From Desulfotignum sp. (GTDB taxonomy: Bacteria > Desulfobacterota > Desulfobacteria > Desulfobacterales > Desulfobacteraceae), in contig JAABRW010000053.1 of assembly GCA_011390695.1 (NCBI GenBank), positions 1-6,116 of the forward strand: a DNA stretch of 6,116 bases, written 5' to 3'. The notes beneath the pieces were generated by a model. It did no database searches. It was not told the origin of the DNA and saw nothing but the letters and a program-made list of their open reading frames with translations. Both the position numbers and the translations under genes were made by a program. Numbering within the stretch: position 1 is the first letter of the stretch; the number at the start of each line of letters is the position of its first letter. Positions 1-5,346 of the stretch are shown here, one piece after another.

Positions 1-462
1 AAAACAAAGATAGATTCTTTTCAAACCATTGATGGCGAACATGGCCGTATCGAAACCCGGAGTTACACGACAAGCAGCGATATTGAATGGTTCCGGGAGA
101 AACACCTGTGGGCCGGTCTTAAAACAATCTGTAAAGTCACCCGTACTCGGGATGTCGATGGCAAGATTTCTACTGAAGACGCTTATTTTATATCCAGTCT
201 TCAAAATAATGCTTCGATGATAGGCAATGCCATCCGCGAGCACTGGGGTATTGAAAATGGTCTACACTGGTGTTTGGACATCTCTTTCCGTGAGGATCAC
301 TGCCGGGTTCGAAAAGATCACGCACCTGAAAATTTTGGAATACTGCGGCATATGGCCATGAATCTTCTAAAACAGGAAAAATCACTCAAACGGGGCATTC
401 AGACCAAACGTTTAAAGGCTGCCTGGGATCATAGCTACCTGCTTAAAATCCTGAGCAAATAA
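1..462 (+). CDS. ISAs1-family transposase, C-terminal 153 residues
   Basis: The frame is open from the first base of the window and stops with TAA at 460-462, giving 153 residues of a protein whose family is usually about 370-380 residues. Visible family motifs, in order, are HGRIETR (about residues 14-20), a WFREKHLWAGLKTI stretch, then REHWGIENGLHW (79-90) followed by LDISFRED (92-99), and a basic tail ending AAWDHSYLLKIL. The IEN-LHW-LD-FRED block is the conserved C-terminal DDE-transposase signature of ISAs1 proteins, and E85 within it is the likely third catalytic acidic residue. No frameshift or stop is seen here, so this part appears intact. The two upstream catalytic aspartates lie outside the window. 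The function is cut-and-paste movement of the IS; whether the element is active cannot be judged. Confidence 0.9.
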   Translation, partial: KTKIDSFQTIDGEHGRIETRSYTTSSDIEWFREKHLWAGLKTICKVTRTRDVDGKISTEDAYFISSLQNNASMIGNAIREHWGIENGLHWCLDISFREDHCRVRKDHAPENFGILRHMAMNLLKQEKSLKRGIQTKRLKAAWDHSYLLKILSK

Positions 463-470
463 TTTCTACA

Positions 471-483
471 TGCGATTGCCCTG
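471..483 (-). repeat. Right terminal inverted repeat of the ISAs1-family element
   Basis: On the minus strand this reads CAGGGCAATCGCA, starting at the outer edge at 483. It sits 8 bases downstream of the transposase stop codon, the usual place for the right end. The boundary at 483 rests on family resemblance alone, because the left end is not in the window. Confidence 0.72.
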
Positions 484-528
484 CTGTTTGTTCCAGAAAA
501 GCCTTTCTCATTTTCACAAAGAGATGCC

Positions 529-1021
529 ATGAAAAAGACAGCATTACCAAACCCGGATGACACCTTTGTTTCCGTGTACCGCGTAAGCCTGGTCAGAGAT
601 CAGCACGTTAAGTTTGATCGGGTCCTCTTATGTAGCCCCGTTGAAGCCCAGCGTATGATGCAAAATCTCATATTGCCACTGGGGCAGCCTGACAGGGAAC
701 AGTTCTGTGTACTGCTGCTGGATACCAAAAATCATCCCATCGGCATGAACATTGTATCCGCAGGCGGGTTGACATCGGCCTCAGTGCACCCGAGAGAGGT
801 TTTGAAACCCGCCATATTATCCAATGCAGCCGCTATGATTCTATGCCACAACCATCCGAGTGGGGGCACAGAGCCTTTCCCCCTGCGATAACGATATTAC
901 AGAACGGATAATCAAAGCAGCTCAGATCATAGGCATCACCGTACATGAACACCTGGTAATAAACATGGAAAATGACCAGTATTACAGCTTTGCTGAAAGT
1001 GCTCGGAGTCGCCGATGGTGA
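529..1021 (+). pseudogene. radC: RadC-like JAB (JAMM) domain protein, frameshifted
   Basis: ATG at 529 opens a frame that stops at 889-891 after 120 codons. It shows the short-form RadC pattern: DREQFCVLLLD (55-65), VHPREV (86-91) and the metal-binding CHNHPSG (106-112, with H107 and H109). The family then expects PSxxD, but the frame gives EPFPLR and stops. Removing one T from the run at 876-878 restores EPSPCDNDIT, placing the zinc-ligand Asp at corrected residue 120, and continues through IIGITVHEHLVI to QYYSFAES, the usual RadC C-terminus. The restored protein would be about 163 residues, ending at 1019-1021. The last residues (ARSRRW) look like junction sequence running into the nuclease remnant. 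The known family fold is a JAB1/MPN metalloprotease-like domain. The short form is common in mobile islands, and its role is unsettled despite the historic DNA-repair name. A sequencing error at the T-run is the main alternative to a true pseudogene. Confidence 0.85.
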
Positions 1022-1254
1022 TACCATCACCGTTCTCCAGGACCTTACCCAATAAAAGATTCGGCTGTATGGAATCGACTGCCCGGAGAAGGGTCAGGAT
1101 TTCGGAAACCGGGCCAGACAGTTTGTTTCTGGTATGGTTTATGGCAAGCAGGTTCAGGTGATCCAGAAGGATATGGATAGATATGGCCGCAATGCTCTCT
1201 ACTGATTTTTCGCTTGTATCTTTGTTCACCATATGCAATAGCACCCCTATCTGC
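999..1254 (+). pseudogene. Thermonuclease (SNase-fold) remnant with internal stop
   Basis: In the frame with codons starting at 999, the sequence gives VADGDTITVLQDLTQ, then TAA at 1053-1055, then KIRLYGIDCPE (1056-1088) and DFGNRARQFV, and later KDMDRYGR (to 1190) before TGA at 1203. These are the hallmark staphylococcal-nuclease blocks: DGDT for the calcium site, R and E in IRLxGIDxPE (equivalent to R35 and E43), and R in DRYGR (equivalent to R87). All catalytic residues are still encoded, but the stop codon splits the calcium-site block from the rest. The N-terminal export signal is missing, and the start merges with the radC tail. After DRYGR about 40 bases of family sequence seem lost. 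A frame-shifted ICNSTPIC at 1231-1254 could be the eroded C-terminal QYC..PIC motif, but that is tentative. A working product is very unlikely. Confidence 0.8.
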
Positions 1255-1269
1255 ATCTCAAATTCAAAC

Positions 1270-1274
1270 AGGAG
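1270..1274 (+). promoter_or_regulatory. Shine-Dalgarno of the hsdM remnant
   Basis: AGGAG lies 7 bases before ATG 1282. It supports 1282 as the original start of the methyltransferase remnant and marks that the upstream ~15 bases belong to the hsdM leader rather than to the nuclease tail. Confidence 0.6.
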
Positions 1275-1281
1275 CGCTTAA

Positions 1282-1369
1282 ATGACCCTTGATTTAACCT
1301 CTCTGGAAGCTTGGCTCTTGGGGCTCTGCCGACATCCTTCGTGGCAGCATCGACAGCAGCGACTATAAT
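1282..1369 (+). pseudogene. hsdM: Type I restriction-modification methyltransferase (HsdM) N-terminal stub, frameshifted
   Basis: ATG 1282 begins MTLDLTSLEAWL and then shifts out of frame. Dropping one T at 1318/1319 restores a reading of WGSADILRGSIDSSDYN up to about 1369. The pattern LExxLWxxADxLRGxIDxSDYK is the well-known start of HsdM subunits, which pair with HsdS and HsdR to methylate adenine at split recognition sites. Only about 29 of the usual 500 or more codons remain: no SAM-binding or NPPF motif, no hsdS and no hsdR. The right edge butts directly onto the 3' end of the antisense antitoxin fragment at about 1363-1369, indicating a deletion or recombination junction. The identification rests on one short motif, but that motif is distinctive. 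Confidence 0.72.
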
Positions 1370-1443
1370 TTTTTTAATATGATTTGAGCGTTTTGTTTTA
1401 CCGCTGGATCAACACGAATTTGTATGGTTGCTATTCTTGTCAA
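1363..1443 (-). pseudogene. RelB/DinJ-family antitoxin N-terminal fragment
   Basis: Reading leftwards from TTG at 1443, the frame gives (M)TRIATIQIRVDPAVK followed by QNAQIILKKL and a TAG at 1365-1363. The TIQIRVDPxxKxxAxxIL pattern is the ribbon-helix-helix N-terminus of RelB/DinJ antitoxins, which normally continues GLSMSDAIN for about 60 more residues. Here it stops after 26 residues exactly where the hsdM sequence begins, so the stop codon is supplied by the junction. A Shine-Dalgarno AGGAG (minus strand, 1454-1450) lies 6 bases before the TTG start. The dimerising DNA-binding strand is retained, but the toxin-binding part and any toxin gene are gone. A short DNA-binding peptide could in principle still be made. 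The family call is fairly confident; residual function is speculation. Confidence 0.75.
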
Positions 1444-1663
1444 AATAAACTCCTGATATTTTATTGACAATTGCACTACAAAAAATTTACGGTAAAATAT
1501 GAATAATTCAAACCATTTTTTCAAGGTAATCAATAAAAAAAAGTTGAATTATCCTCTGACTGCCACGCCTTGGCTTTAAATTGAACCTTAACCAGCCACT
1601 GCTGCGGACTCGGTTCCTTATTCATTGGAGCGCAGCATGAAACATTGGAAAGGCTGTCCTAAC
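1444..1663. other. AT-rich intergenic stretch before the exported protein gene
   Basis: Besides the antitoxin promoter region, no supported gene is seen. A plus-strand pair TTGCAC (1471-1476) and TAAAAT (1493-1498), spaced by 16 bases, could drive the gene at 1678, but it leaves a leader of about 170 bases. A 31-codon minus-strand frame (1625-1530, starting MNKEPSPQQWLVKV) is coherent-looking but lacks a clear ribosome site and a recognised family. It may be another remnant. Confidence 0.35.
1484..1511 (-). promoter_or_regulatory. Candidate promoter and operator of the antitoxin fragment
   Basis: On the minus strand, TTGAAT (1511-1506) and TAAATT (1489-1484) are spaced by 16 bases, each matching 4 of 6 consensus positions. 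The perfect palindrome TTTAC-G-GTAAA (1486-1496) overlaps the -10 box, and a second small palindrome ATTG-A-CAAT lies just downstream at 1463-1471. Palindromes over the core promoter are what autoregulated toxin-antitoxin operons show, so this is probably the original operator (inference). Confidence 0.4.
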
Positions 1664-1669
1664 AAGGAG
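1664..1669 (+). promoter_or_regulatory. Strong Shine-Dalgarno for the 607-residue protein
   Basis: AAGGAG sits 8 bases before ATG 1678. It fixes the start codon, which is also the one that gives a complete signal peptide. Confidence 0.75.
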
Positions 1670-1677
1670 AATCTGCT

Positions 1678-3501
1678 ATGAATTACACACGGAAACATAT
1701 TTTTATTCTTATTCTGGTCATTCTTCCGATGATAATATATTCTGGGCTATCCCACGCCAGAACACTTGAGGAGATAGAAGCCGAAGTACAGGCACTTGAG
1801 ACTGAAATCGAGTCCGCGAACATGCCGCGTATGTTAGAAATCATGGGAAGGCTGCAGGAACTTGCAGAAGAAGCGCTTGATGTTGGCCAGCAAAAACTCG
1901 GACCGTCACCTGCCGGGAACCTCAAGCCGGCGGATACACCCGAGGAGGAAATAAAACGCCGCCGGGAGATCATGAACATCAATTTCAACGCCTTTAAAAG
2001 CCAGGCACCCCGGGCTTCCGATAAGAAACCCATTGACATCCCCGAGGCATTCCCGCTCACAGGCCTCATCATCGTGAATGGCGGATTCAAATCCACCCCT
2101 CACAGGGGCTGGATCTGGACGGACTATTCCTATCAAGTGGTGGAGGAGTTCGTAGGAAACCTGATCGTCGGCCATGAGTACAGTTTGAAGCAGGGCAAAT
2201 TCACCGGAAATCGGAACTACTCCTTTGACACAATATCCACGAAGATCGATACCAAATATATTGGTGGCAGGAAATGCCTGAAAGCCAGCTATTACATCCC
2301 TGGAAGCTGCACGGAATGGGAGAGTTTCACCAAATCCGAAGTGAGCGATGAGAATAGGTACGGGCATCTTCACAGCTGGGTCGTTATGGGCCGTTCTGAA
2401 GACGACAGTATGAAGATAGAGGTGGAGTCCCCTGACGTCCTGTTCACCTCAACCAACCGAAAGGCAACAGCGGCGCTCGGCTGTTTTGGCACAGAGTGGA
2501 ACATGACAAAGGAGGCGTTCGAAACCCTTCTCACCCGCGATGAGATTTGGCTTACCAAGGAAGTCGGAAGTACCTCGCAGGCCACACCAGGCTGTAAACC
2601 CGGATCCAGCATCACACTTTACCTTCGGGCCAAAACACCAGAATGTCATATACAGTATACGACCGATTCAACTGTGATCTACGGATGTGACAACGGCACC
2701 GGAATCGTCCCGGCGGTTGGGCTGAAGGCCTTTTTGACGAAGGGAACCGCCCGAAAATACAGGTGGTCGATCACGCAGGGTGAGGACAAGATATATTTTA
2801 CGGAAGGTGGCGAAAGCCCCACGACGAGGGAGGTCTCGATCAAGGCCAAGGTGCCGAGTGCCCTTAAGGGCGATGTGGGCCTTGAGGTTGAAATTGAGAA
2901 ATCAGACGGCACCCGATGCGTGGCAACTCTCAACCTGACTGTGAAAAAGCCGACGGCACTGAAGAAGCTGTCCGATTCGGAGGCGAGTACCTTCGGCGTA
3001 ACGCCATATATCAATTTTGCGGCTGAATGCGCAAAGCCTTCGGGCTGCATAAAGTCACCGATTCCCATCCCTGGGGATCCGGACATCGTGGACGGCTATG
3101 CACGCGTCACCGCTCATCAGGTTCTGGACCAATTCTACGAACCGATCCTGCGCGATCCCATGATGTGGCTCGAGAAACGCTCGATGAACATAACCGAGGA
3201 GAACGGCACAACTAGAACAATAAACATCGAGTCGCTGGATGAGAATTCGGCAGGGACGCAGATTCCGATCGTTCAGGGACAGGCGACACCGACAATGCGC
3301 ATGTATTCAAACCACGGTATGACCGAGGGCGGAGGCCTTCTGCTCGACACCCTGGCAATCTTGTATCCGGCGGGATCGAGCGTACCGATAGGTCTTGAAT
3401 TCAAAATCGATCAGAACATACAGATTTTCGATTGTCCGGTCGCCAGATGCGTGCAGCACTTCAAAAAGACCGATGCTGCCCACAGCTGCGTGGAACCTTG
3501 A
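1678..3501 (+). CDS. Exported 607-residue protein of unknown function
   Basis: I do not recognise a family. The N-terminus is a classic Sec signal peptide: a basic MNYTRKH, a hydrophobic core at about residues 8-20, and a likely cleavage after SHA (residues 25-27). There is no lipobox cysteine. Residues 28-70 (TLEEIEAEVQALETEIE and onward) are acidic heptad-rich helix, probably a coiled coil, followed by a Pro-rich linker. Residues ~120-300 are a mixed region rich in Trp and Tyr. Residues ~345-425 (YRWSITQGEDKIYF to CVATLNLTVKKP) alternate beta-strand-like stretches and resemble a bacterial Ig-like domain. The remainder is unassigned. There are 12 cysteines in the mature part (C200, C211, C269, C306, C323, C337, C414, C451, C457, C586, C591, C604), an even number consistent with disulfides in the periplasm or outside the cell. 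The frame is uninterrupted and the codon choice is GC-richer than the flanks, so it looks alive. It appears monocistronic: no partner gene lies close on either side. Confidence 0.85.
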   Translation: MNYTRKHIFILILVILPMIIYSGLSHARTLEEIEAEVQALETEIESANMPRMLEIMGRLQELAEEALDVGQQKLGPSPAGNLKPADTPEEEIKRRREIMNINFNAFKSQAPRASDKKPIDIPEAFPLTGLIIVNGGFKSTPHRGWIWTDYSYQVVEEFVGNLIVGHEYSLKQGKFTGNRNYSFDTISTKIDTKYIGGRKCLKASYYIPGSCTEWESFTKSEVSDENRYGHLHSWVVMGRSEDDSMKIEVESPDVLFTSTNRKATAALGCFGTEWNMTKEAFETLLTRDEIWLTKEVGSTSQATPGCKPGSSITLYLRAKTPECHIQYTTDSTVIYGCDNGTGIVPAVGLKAFLTKGTARKYRWSITQGEDKIYFTEGGESPTTREVSIKAKVPSALKGDVGLEVEIEKSDGTRCVATLNLTVKKPTALKKLSDSEASTFGVTPYINFAAECAKPSGCIKSPIPIPGDPDIVDGYARVTAHQVLDQFYEPILRDPMMWLEKRSMNITEENGTTRTINIESLDENSAGTQIPIVQGQATPTMRMYSNHGMTEGGGLLLDTLAILYPAGSSVPIGLEFKIDQNIQIFDCPVARCVQHFKKTDAAHSCVEP

Positions 3502-3519
3502 CCCAAGGTTCTACGCAGC
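3485..3519. repeat. 15-bp stem-loop spanning the stop codon of the exported protein gene
   Basis: The left arm 3485-3499 pairs with the right arm 3505-3519 over 15 positions with a single G-U (3492/3512), around a 5-base loop GACCC. The TGA stop (3499-3501) sits at the stem top. No T-run follows, so it is not a standard intrinsic terminator. It could protect the transcript 3' end, act as a Rho-associated end, or be a recombination or repeat site. Confidence 0.75.
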
Positions 3520-3544
3520 CGGACAAGCCGCAGATGTTTGCGAT

Positions 3545-3745
3545 ATGCATGCATCTAAGAAAAACCTCATGGAAGAACTGCTGAGCGACCCCGTGCAGTT
3601 ACGGAAGCTTTTAACTGATTACCCGGAGAAGGCTATTCATCTTGAAAAAGAAAACACTGAACTGCGGCCGAATGGAATGCCTGGTTCATTGAAGCTTGGC
3701 CGTGTGAACCAGCTATTACCAAGGGTAGATTGGTTCCGGCCCTAA
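3545..3745 (+). CDS. Small orphan reading frame with a coiled-coil-like start
   Basis: From ATG 3545 the frame encodes 66 residues beginning MHASKKNLMEELLSDP and containing EKAIHLEKENTELR, a helical Leu/Glu-rich stretch. It ends RVDWFRP at 3745. The same frame is open further upstream into the preceding gene, so the start is uncertain; ATG 3569 is another option. There is no convincing Shine-Dalgarno. The first ~40 residues look protein-like, whereas the Gly/Pro/Arg-rich tail does not continue the pattern. This suggests a 3'-truncated gene fused to unrelated sequence. The N-terminal helix vaguely recalls the leucine-rich starts of IS66-type transposases, but I cannot support that. Treat as a possible fragment. 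Confidence 0.3.
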   Translation: MHASKKNLMEELLSDPVQLRKLLTDYPEKAIHLEKENTELRPNGMPGSLKLGRVNQLLPRVDWFRP

Positions 3746-3746
3746 C

Positions 3747-3824
3747 TTTTGTAAAGACCAGGACAGGGAGGAACGATACGTTCCTCCCTCCCATTACATT
3801 GTGGTACCAAGTTTTGTAAACACC
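3747..3824. repeat. Hairpin flanked by near-identical 13-bp direct repeats
   Basis: AGGGAGGAACG (3765-3775), loop ATA, and CGTTCCTCCCT (3779-3789) form a perfect 11-bp stem. TTTTGTAAAGACC (3747-3759) and TTTTGTAAACACC (3812-3824) flank it and differ at one base. No T-run follows the stem. The arrangement resembles a small interspersed palindromic element or a mobile-element scar. Nothing in it is coding. Confidence 0.6.
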
Positions 3825-4140
3825 TTCACAGGATGTATCTTATTCCAGGACATTTCCCGGCCACGCAGTTAAAAAGGGTTTTCCAGGCAAATGGCTCAGA
3901 TACGACAACGCAACCACATCTTGGCATCCCTAATCACCAGAACCTGATATCCTCCCCCGTTAATGAGCTTGGAAAAACCTCAAGGTCATTTTCCTTGATC
4001 CCCACCTGGCCAAACTTCCGGCGACAATTACCAGGATAGATCGGAGGTGCCTTCAAGGAACGTTTCCCGGGGATGAAAGGGCGATTTATTCAGGCGGGAA
4101 GTATTTTTGCCTGCCAAGCCTATGGTGGCATGGCGCTACA
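3825..4140. other. No recognisable gene
   Basis: A 68-codon plus-strand frame (3833-4039) exists but has no ribosome site, an irregular composition and no family resemblance. The opposite strand is interrupted by stops. A weak inverted repeat CAGGC...GCCTG with a 13-base loop occurs at about 4094-4116. The stretch is probably intergenic or eroded beyond recognition. Confidence 0.4.
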
Positions 4141-4148
4141 TTCTTCCC

Positions 4149-4176
4149 TTGACAAAAAGTATTTTTCTATCCTAAT
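4149..4176 (+). promoter_or_regulatory. Candidate sigma-70 promoter of the small exported protein
   Basis: A perfect -35 TTGACA (4149-4154) is followed after 16 bases by CCTAAT (4171-4176), which matches 4 of 6 consensus positions. The predicted transcript start lies about 40 bases before ATG 4226. The same -35 box, spacing and -10 box recur before the sensor gene at 5418. Confidence 0.5.
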
Positions 4177-4225
4177 TTGACCGAAAAGATAAGGCTCCGA
4201 CAACCATGTCTCACGGGAGGTGTCC

Positions 4226-4366
4226 ATGCAACATCGATTTTGCCGCCTGGCAATTACGGCGATTGTTTTAAGCTTTCTGGCCCTTTCAGATCAGGGCCTG
4301 GCGCAGGAAAGCCCGGATGCCTGTCTTCTGTTCACCCAAGCGGTGTGCATGGGCCTGTTTATTTAA
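4226..4366 (+). CDS. Small exported protein (46 residues), possibly a truncated gene
   Basis: ATG 4226 follows GGGAGG (4215-4220) by 5 bases. The product starts MQHRFCRLAITAIVLSFLAL, a good Sec signal peptide, with a likely cut after GLA (residues 24-26) before QESPDACLL. The mature part would be only about 20 residues, with C33 and C41, ending CMGLFI at TAA 4364-4366. A candidate promoter lies upstream and a terminator-like hairpin about 20 bases downstream, so it could be a genuine micro-gene. Alternatively it is the front end of a larger periplasmic protein: SPDACLLFTQA resembles the start of a domain after a signal peptide, and a deletion may have removed the rest. I recognise no family. 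Confidence 0.5.
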   Translation: MQHRFCRLAITAIVLSFLALSDQGLAQESPDACLLFTQAVCMGLFI

Positions 4367-4384
4367 CGGTTGTTTTATGAAAGC

Positions 4385-4408
4385 CCTTCAGCTGAAGGAG
4401 GTTTTTTT
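4385..4408 (+). terminator. Intrinsic terminator-like hairpin with T-run
   Basis: CCTTC-AGCT-GAAGG (4385-4398, a perfect 14-base palindrome) is followed by AGG and seven T residues (4402-4408). It suits termination of the plus-strand small gene. It also overlaps the last codons and the stop of the minus-strand regulator, so the convergent pair shares it. The stem is short and the gap to the T-run weakens it. Confidence 0.5.
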
Positions 4409-4957
4409 CTGGTGGCGTGATTCCGATTCTTTTTTACGCATCAAATACTTGAGCTTCACCTGAAGGACGTCCTGCACTTCTTTGAGGGTGGTGGCGTCCA
4501 GTTTTTCTATTTCGATCAGTGTGCGGACAAGTTCAGTGCCCAGGGCCTGATCGTCAAACTCAAGTGCACGACGGCGCAGTTGGGCAAGTTTTTGGATGTT
4601 CTCCGGAGAAATCCGCCGGTCGATCTGGGTGTCTGTGATGGAAATGAGTCTACCTCTATTAAGGGACGGATTCAGTTCGTTCTCTCCAATTTTCAACATC
4701 TCTTCCCGGGATGTCCCGGTGAGCCGCAAAATCTCGTGCTGGATGTGAAGAGGAATTTTAGGAAAGGTTCTTTCCCCGTGGAGGTTTTTTCTGCCGGAGT
4801 GATAGCTTGTCAGAGCGGCCTCACTGATTTTCAGCAGTTTTGCCAGTTGTTTCGCCCGAACTTTCTTCCCATTGATCATCAGGTTCTTGTCTTTTTTTAT
4901 CACCTTTCGAAGCCATGCCCTGAATGTCTCTGTTTCGCTTTGCAATAAAAGGAACAT
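4388..4957 (-). CDS. Helix-turn-helix DNA-binding protein (XRE/Cro-like), 189 residues
   Basis: The start ATG at 4957-4955 is preceded by a G-rich stretch ending GGGGGG-AAAACGAT, a weak ribosome site. Residues ~33-58 (VRAKQLAKLLKISEAALTSYHSGRKN) form a helix-turn-helix: QLAKLLKIS as the first helix and turn, then EAALTSYHSGRKN as the recognition helix. Residues 68-90 (IPLHIQHEILRLTGTSREEML) look like a further helical segment. Residues ~116-175 (SPENIQKLAQLRRRA to LQVKLKYLMRKKE) are helical with Leu heptads, probably for dimerisation. The tail is basic. It is likely a transcriptional regulator with its own effector or oligomerisation domain rather than a minimal Cro-type repressor. The gene stands alone, convergent with the small exported gene and divergent from the sensor gene across 460 bases. 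A palindrome at 5058-5073 in front of it is a candidate target. The exact family was not recognised. Confidence 0.75.
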   Translation of the reverse strand: MFLLLQSETETFRAWLRKVIKKDKNLMINGKKVRAKQLAKLLKISEAALTSYHSGRKNLHGERTFPKIPLHIQHEILRLTGTSREEMLKIGENELNPSLNRGRLISITDTQIDRRISPENIQKLAQLRRRALEFDDQALGTELVRTLIEIEKLDATTLKEVQDVLQVKLKYLMRKKESESRHQKKTSFS

Positions 4958-4979
4958 ATCGTTTTCCCCCCAGTAATAT

Positions 4980-5008
4980 TTAATAAATCACCGGCAGACA
5001 AAATGCAA
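4980..5008 (-). promoter_or_regulatory. Candidate promoter of the helix-turn-helix gene
   Basis: On the minus strand, TTGCAT (5008-5003) and TATTAA (4985-4980) are separated by 17 bases. The distance from the -10 box to ATG 4957 is about 22 bases, giving a short leader. Confidence 0.4.
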
Positions 5009-5057
5009 GAAAATTTACCAAAAATTTTCAATCGGGGTGAAAGATTAAAGCCAGCTT

Positions 5058-5073
5058 ATTGGAATATCCCAAT
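5058..5073. promoter_or_regulatory. Candidate operator palindrome
   Basis: ATTGGAATATCCCAAT is a 16-base inverted repeat with a single mismatched pair. It lies about 50 bases upstream of the proposed -35 box of the helix-turn-helix gene. It could be a regulator binding site; there is no direct evidence for which protein binds. Confidence 0.35.
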
Positions 5074-5346
5074 GACAATTTACCATATCCTATCACTAAA
5101 ATATGATTTTGCGGTTTTTTGATAGCGTTGGTATCCACAATTTATTAAGGAAATGAAAATTTATGCAGTGGATATGAGAAGTAAAAAATGGCAATGTATA
5201 ACAGGTCAAAGGTAACTGTAGGGTGACGGAATGAACTCTGCCTCAGATGTTATGTAGCCGAATCCTGTTACAGCTGAAACAGGTTCCTCATTCCCAGGAA
5301 TCTCATGCCTATGCGACAGCTATAGTCAAACTCCGTAAAATTTCTA

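Larger units (their letters stand above)
1..483 (+). mobile_element. Right-hand part of an ISAs1-family insertion sequence
   Basis: The transposase C-terminus (1-462) is followed 8 bases later by TGCGATTGCCCTG (471-483). Read from outside inward this is CAGGGCAATCGCA, which matches the CAGGGC-type terminal inverted repeats I know from ISAs1/H-repeat elements. The element therefore most likely ends at 483. The left end lies outside the window, so neither the partner inverted repeat nor a target-site duplication can be checked. The radC remnant begins only 46 bases past the end, so the element abuts degraded accessory genes and may have taken part in their rearrangement (inference). Confidence 0.82.

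Noticed and set aside
1053..1055. Recoding of the TAA stop in the nuclease remnant
   Set aside because: No recoding structure is visible, and the gene also lacks its N-terminus and C-terminus, so simple decay is the better explanation.
936..1256. 106-codon minus-strand frame across the nuclease remnant
   Set aside because: The plus strand carries clear SNase motifs in another frame, so this is a shadow.
1683..2373. Long minus-strand open frames opposite the exported protein gene (1683-2096 and 1906-2373)
   Set aside because: They mirror the GC-rich coding frame of the plus-strand gene, have no ribosome sites and resemble no family.
3485..3830. Integron cassette attC site after the exported protein gene
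   Set aside because: The hairpin at the stop codon is suggestive, but no paired RYYYAAC and GTTRRRY core sites were found at the right spacing.
3833..4039. 68-codon plus-strand frame MYLIPGHFPATQ...
   Set aside because: There is no ribosome site, the composition is irregular and no motif is present; it is treated as chance or eroded sequence.
4580..4948. 122-codon plus-strand frame opposite the helix-turn-helix gene
   Set aside because: The minus strand has the helix-turn-helix pattern, a start and a promoter; the plus frame has neither a ribosome site nor family features.
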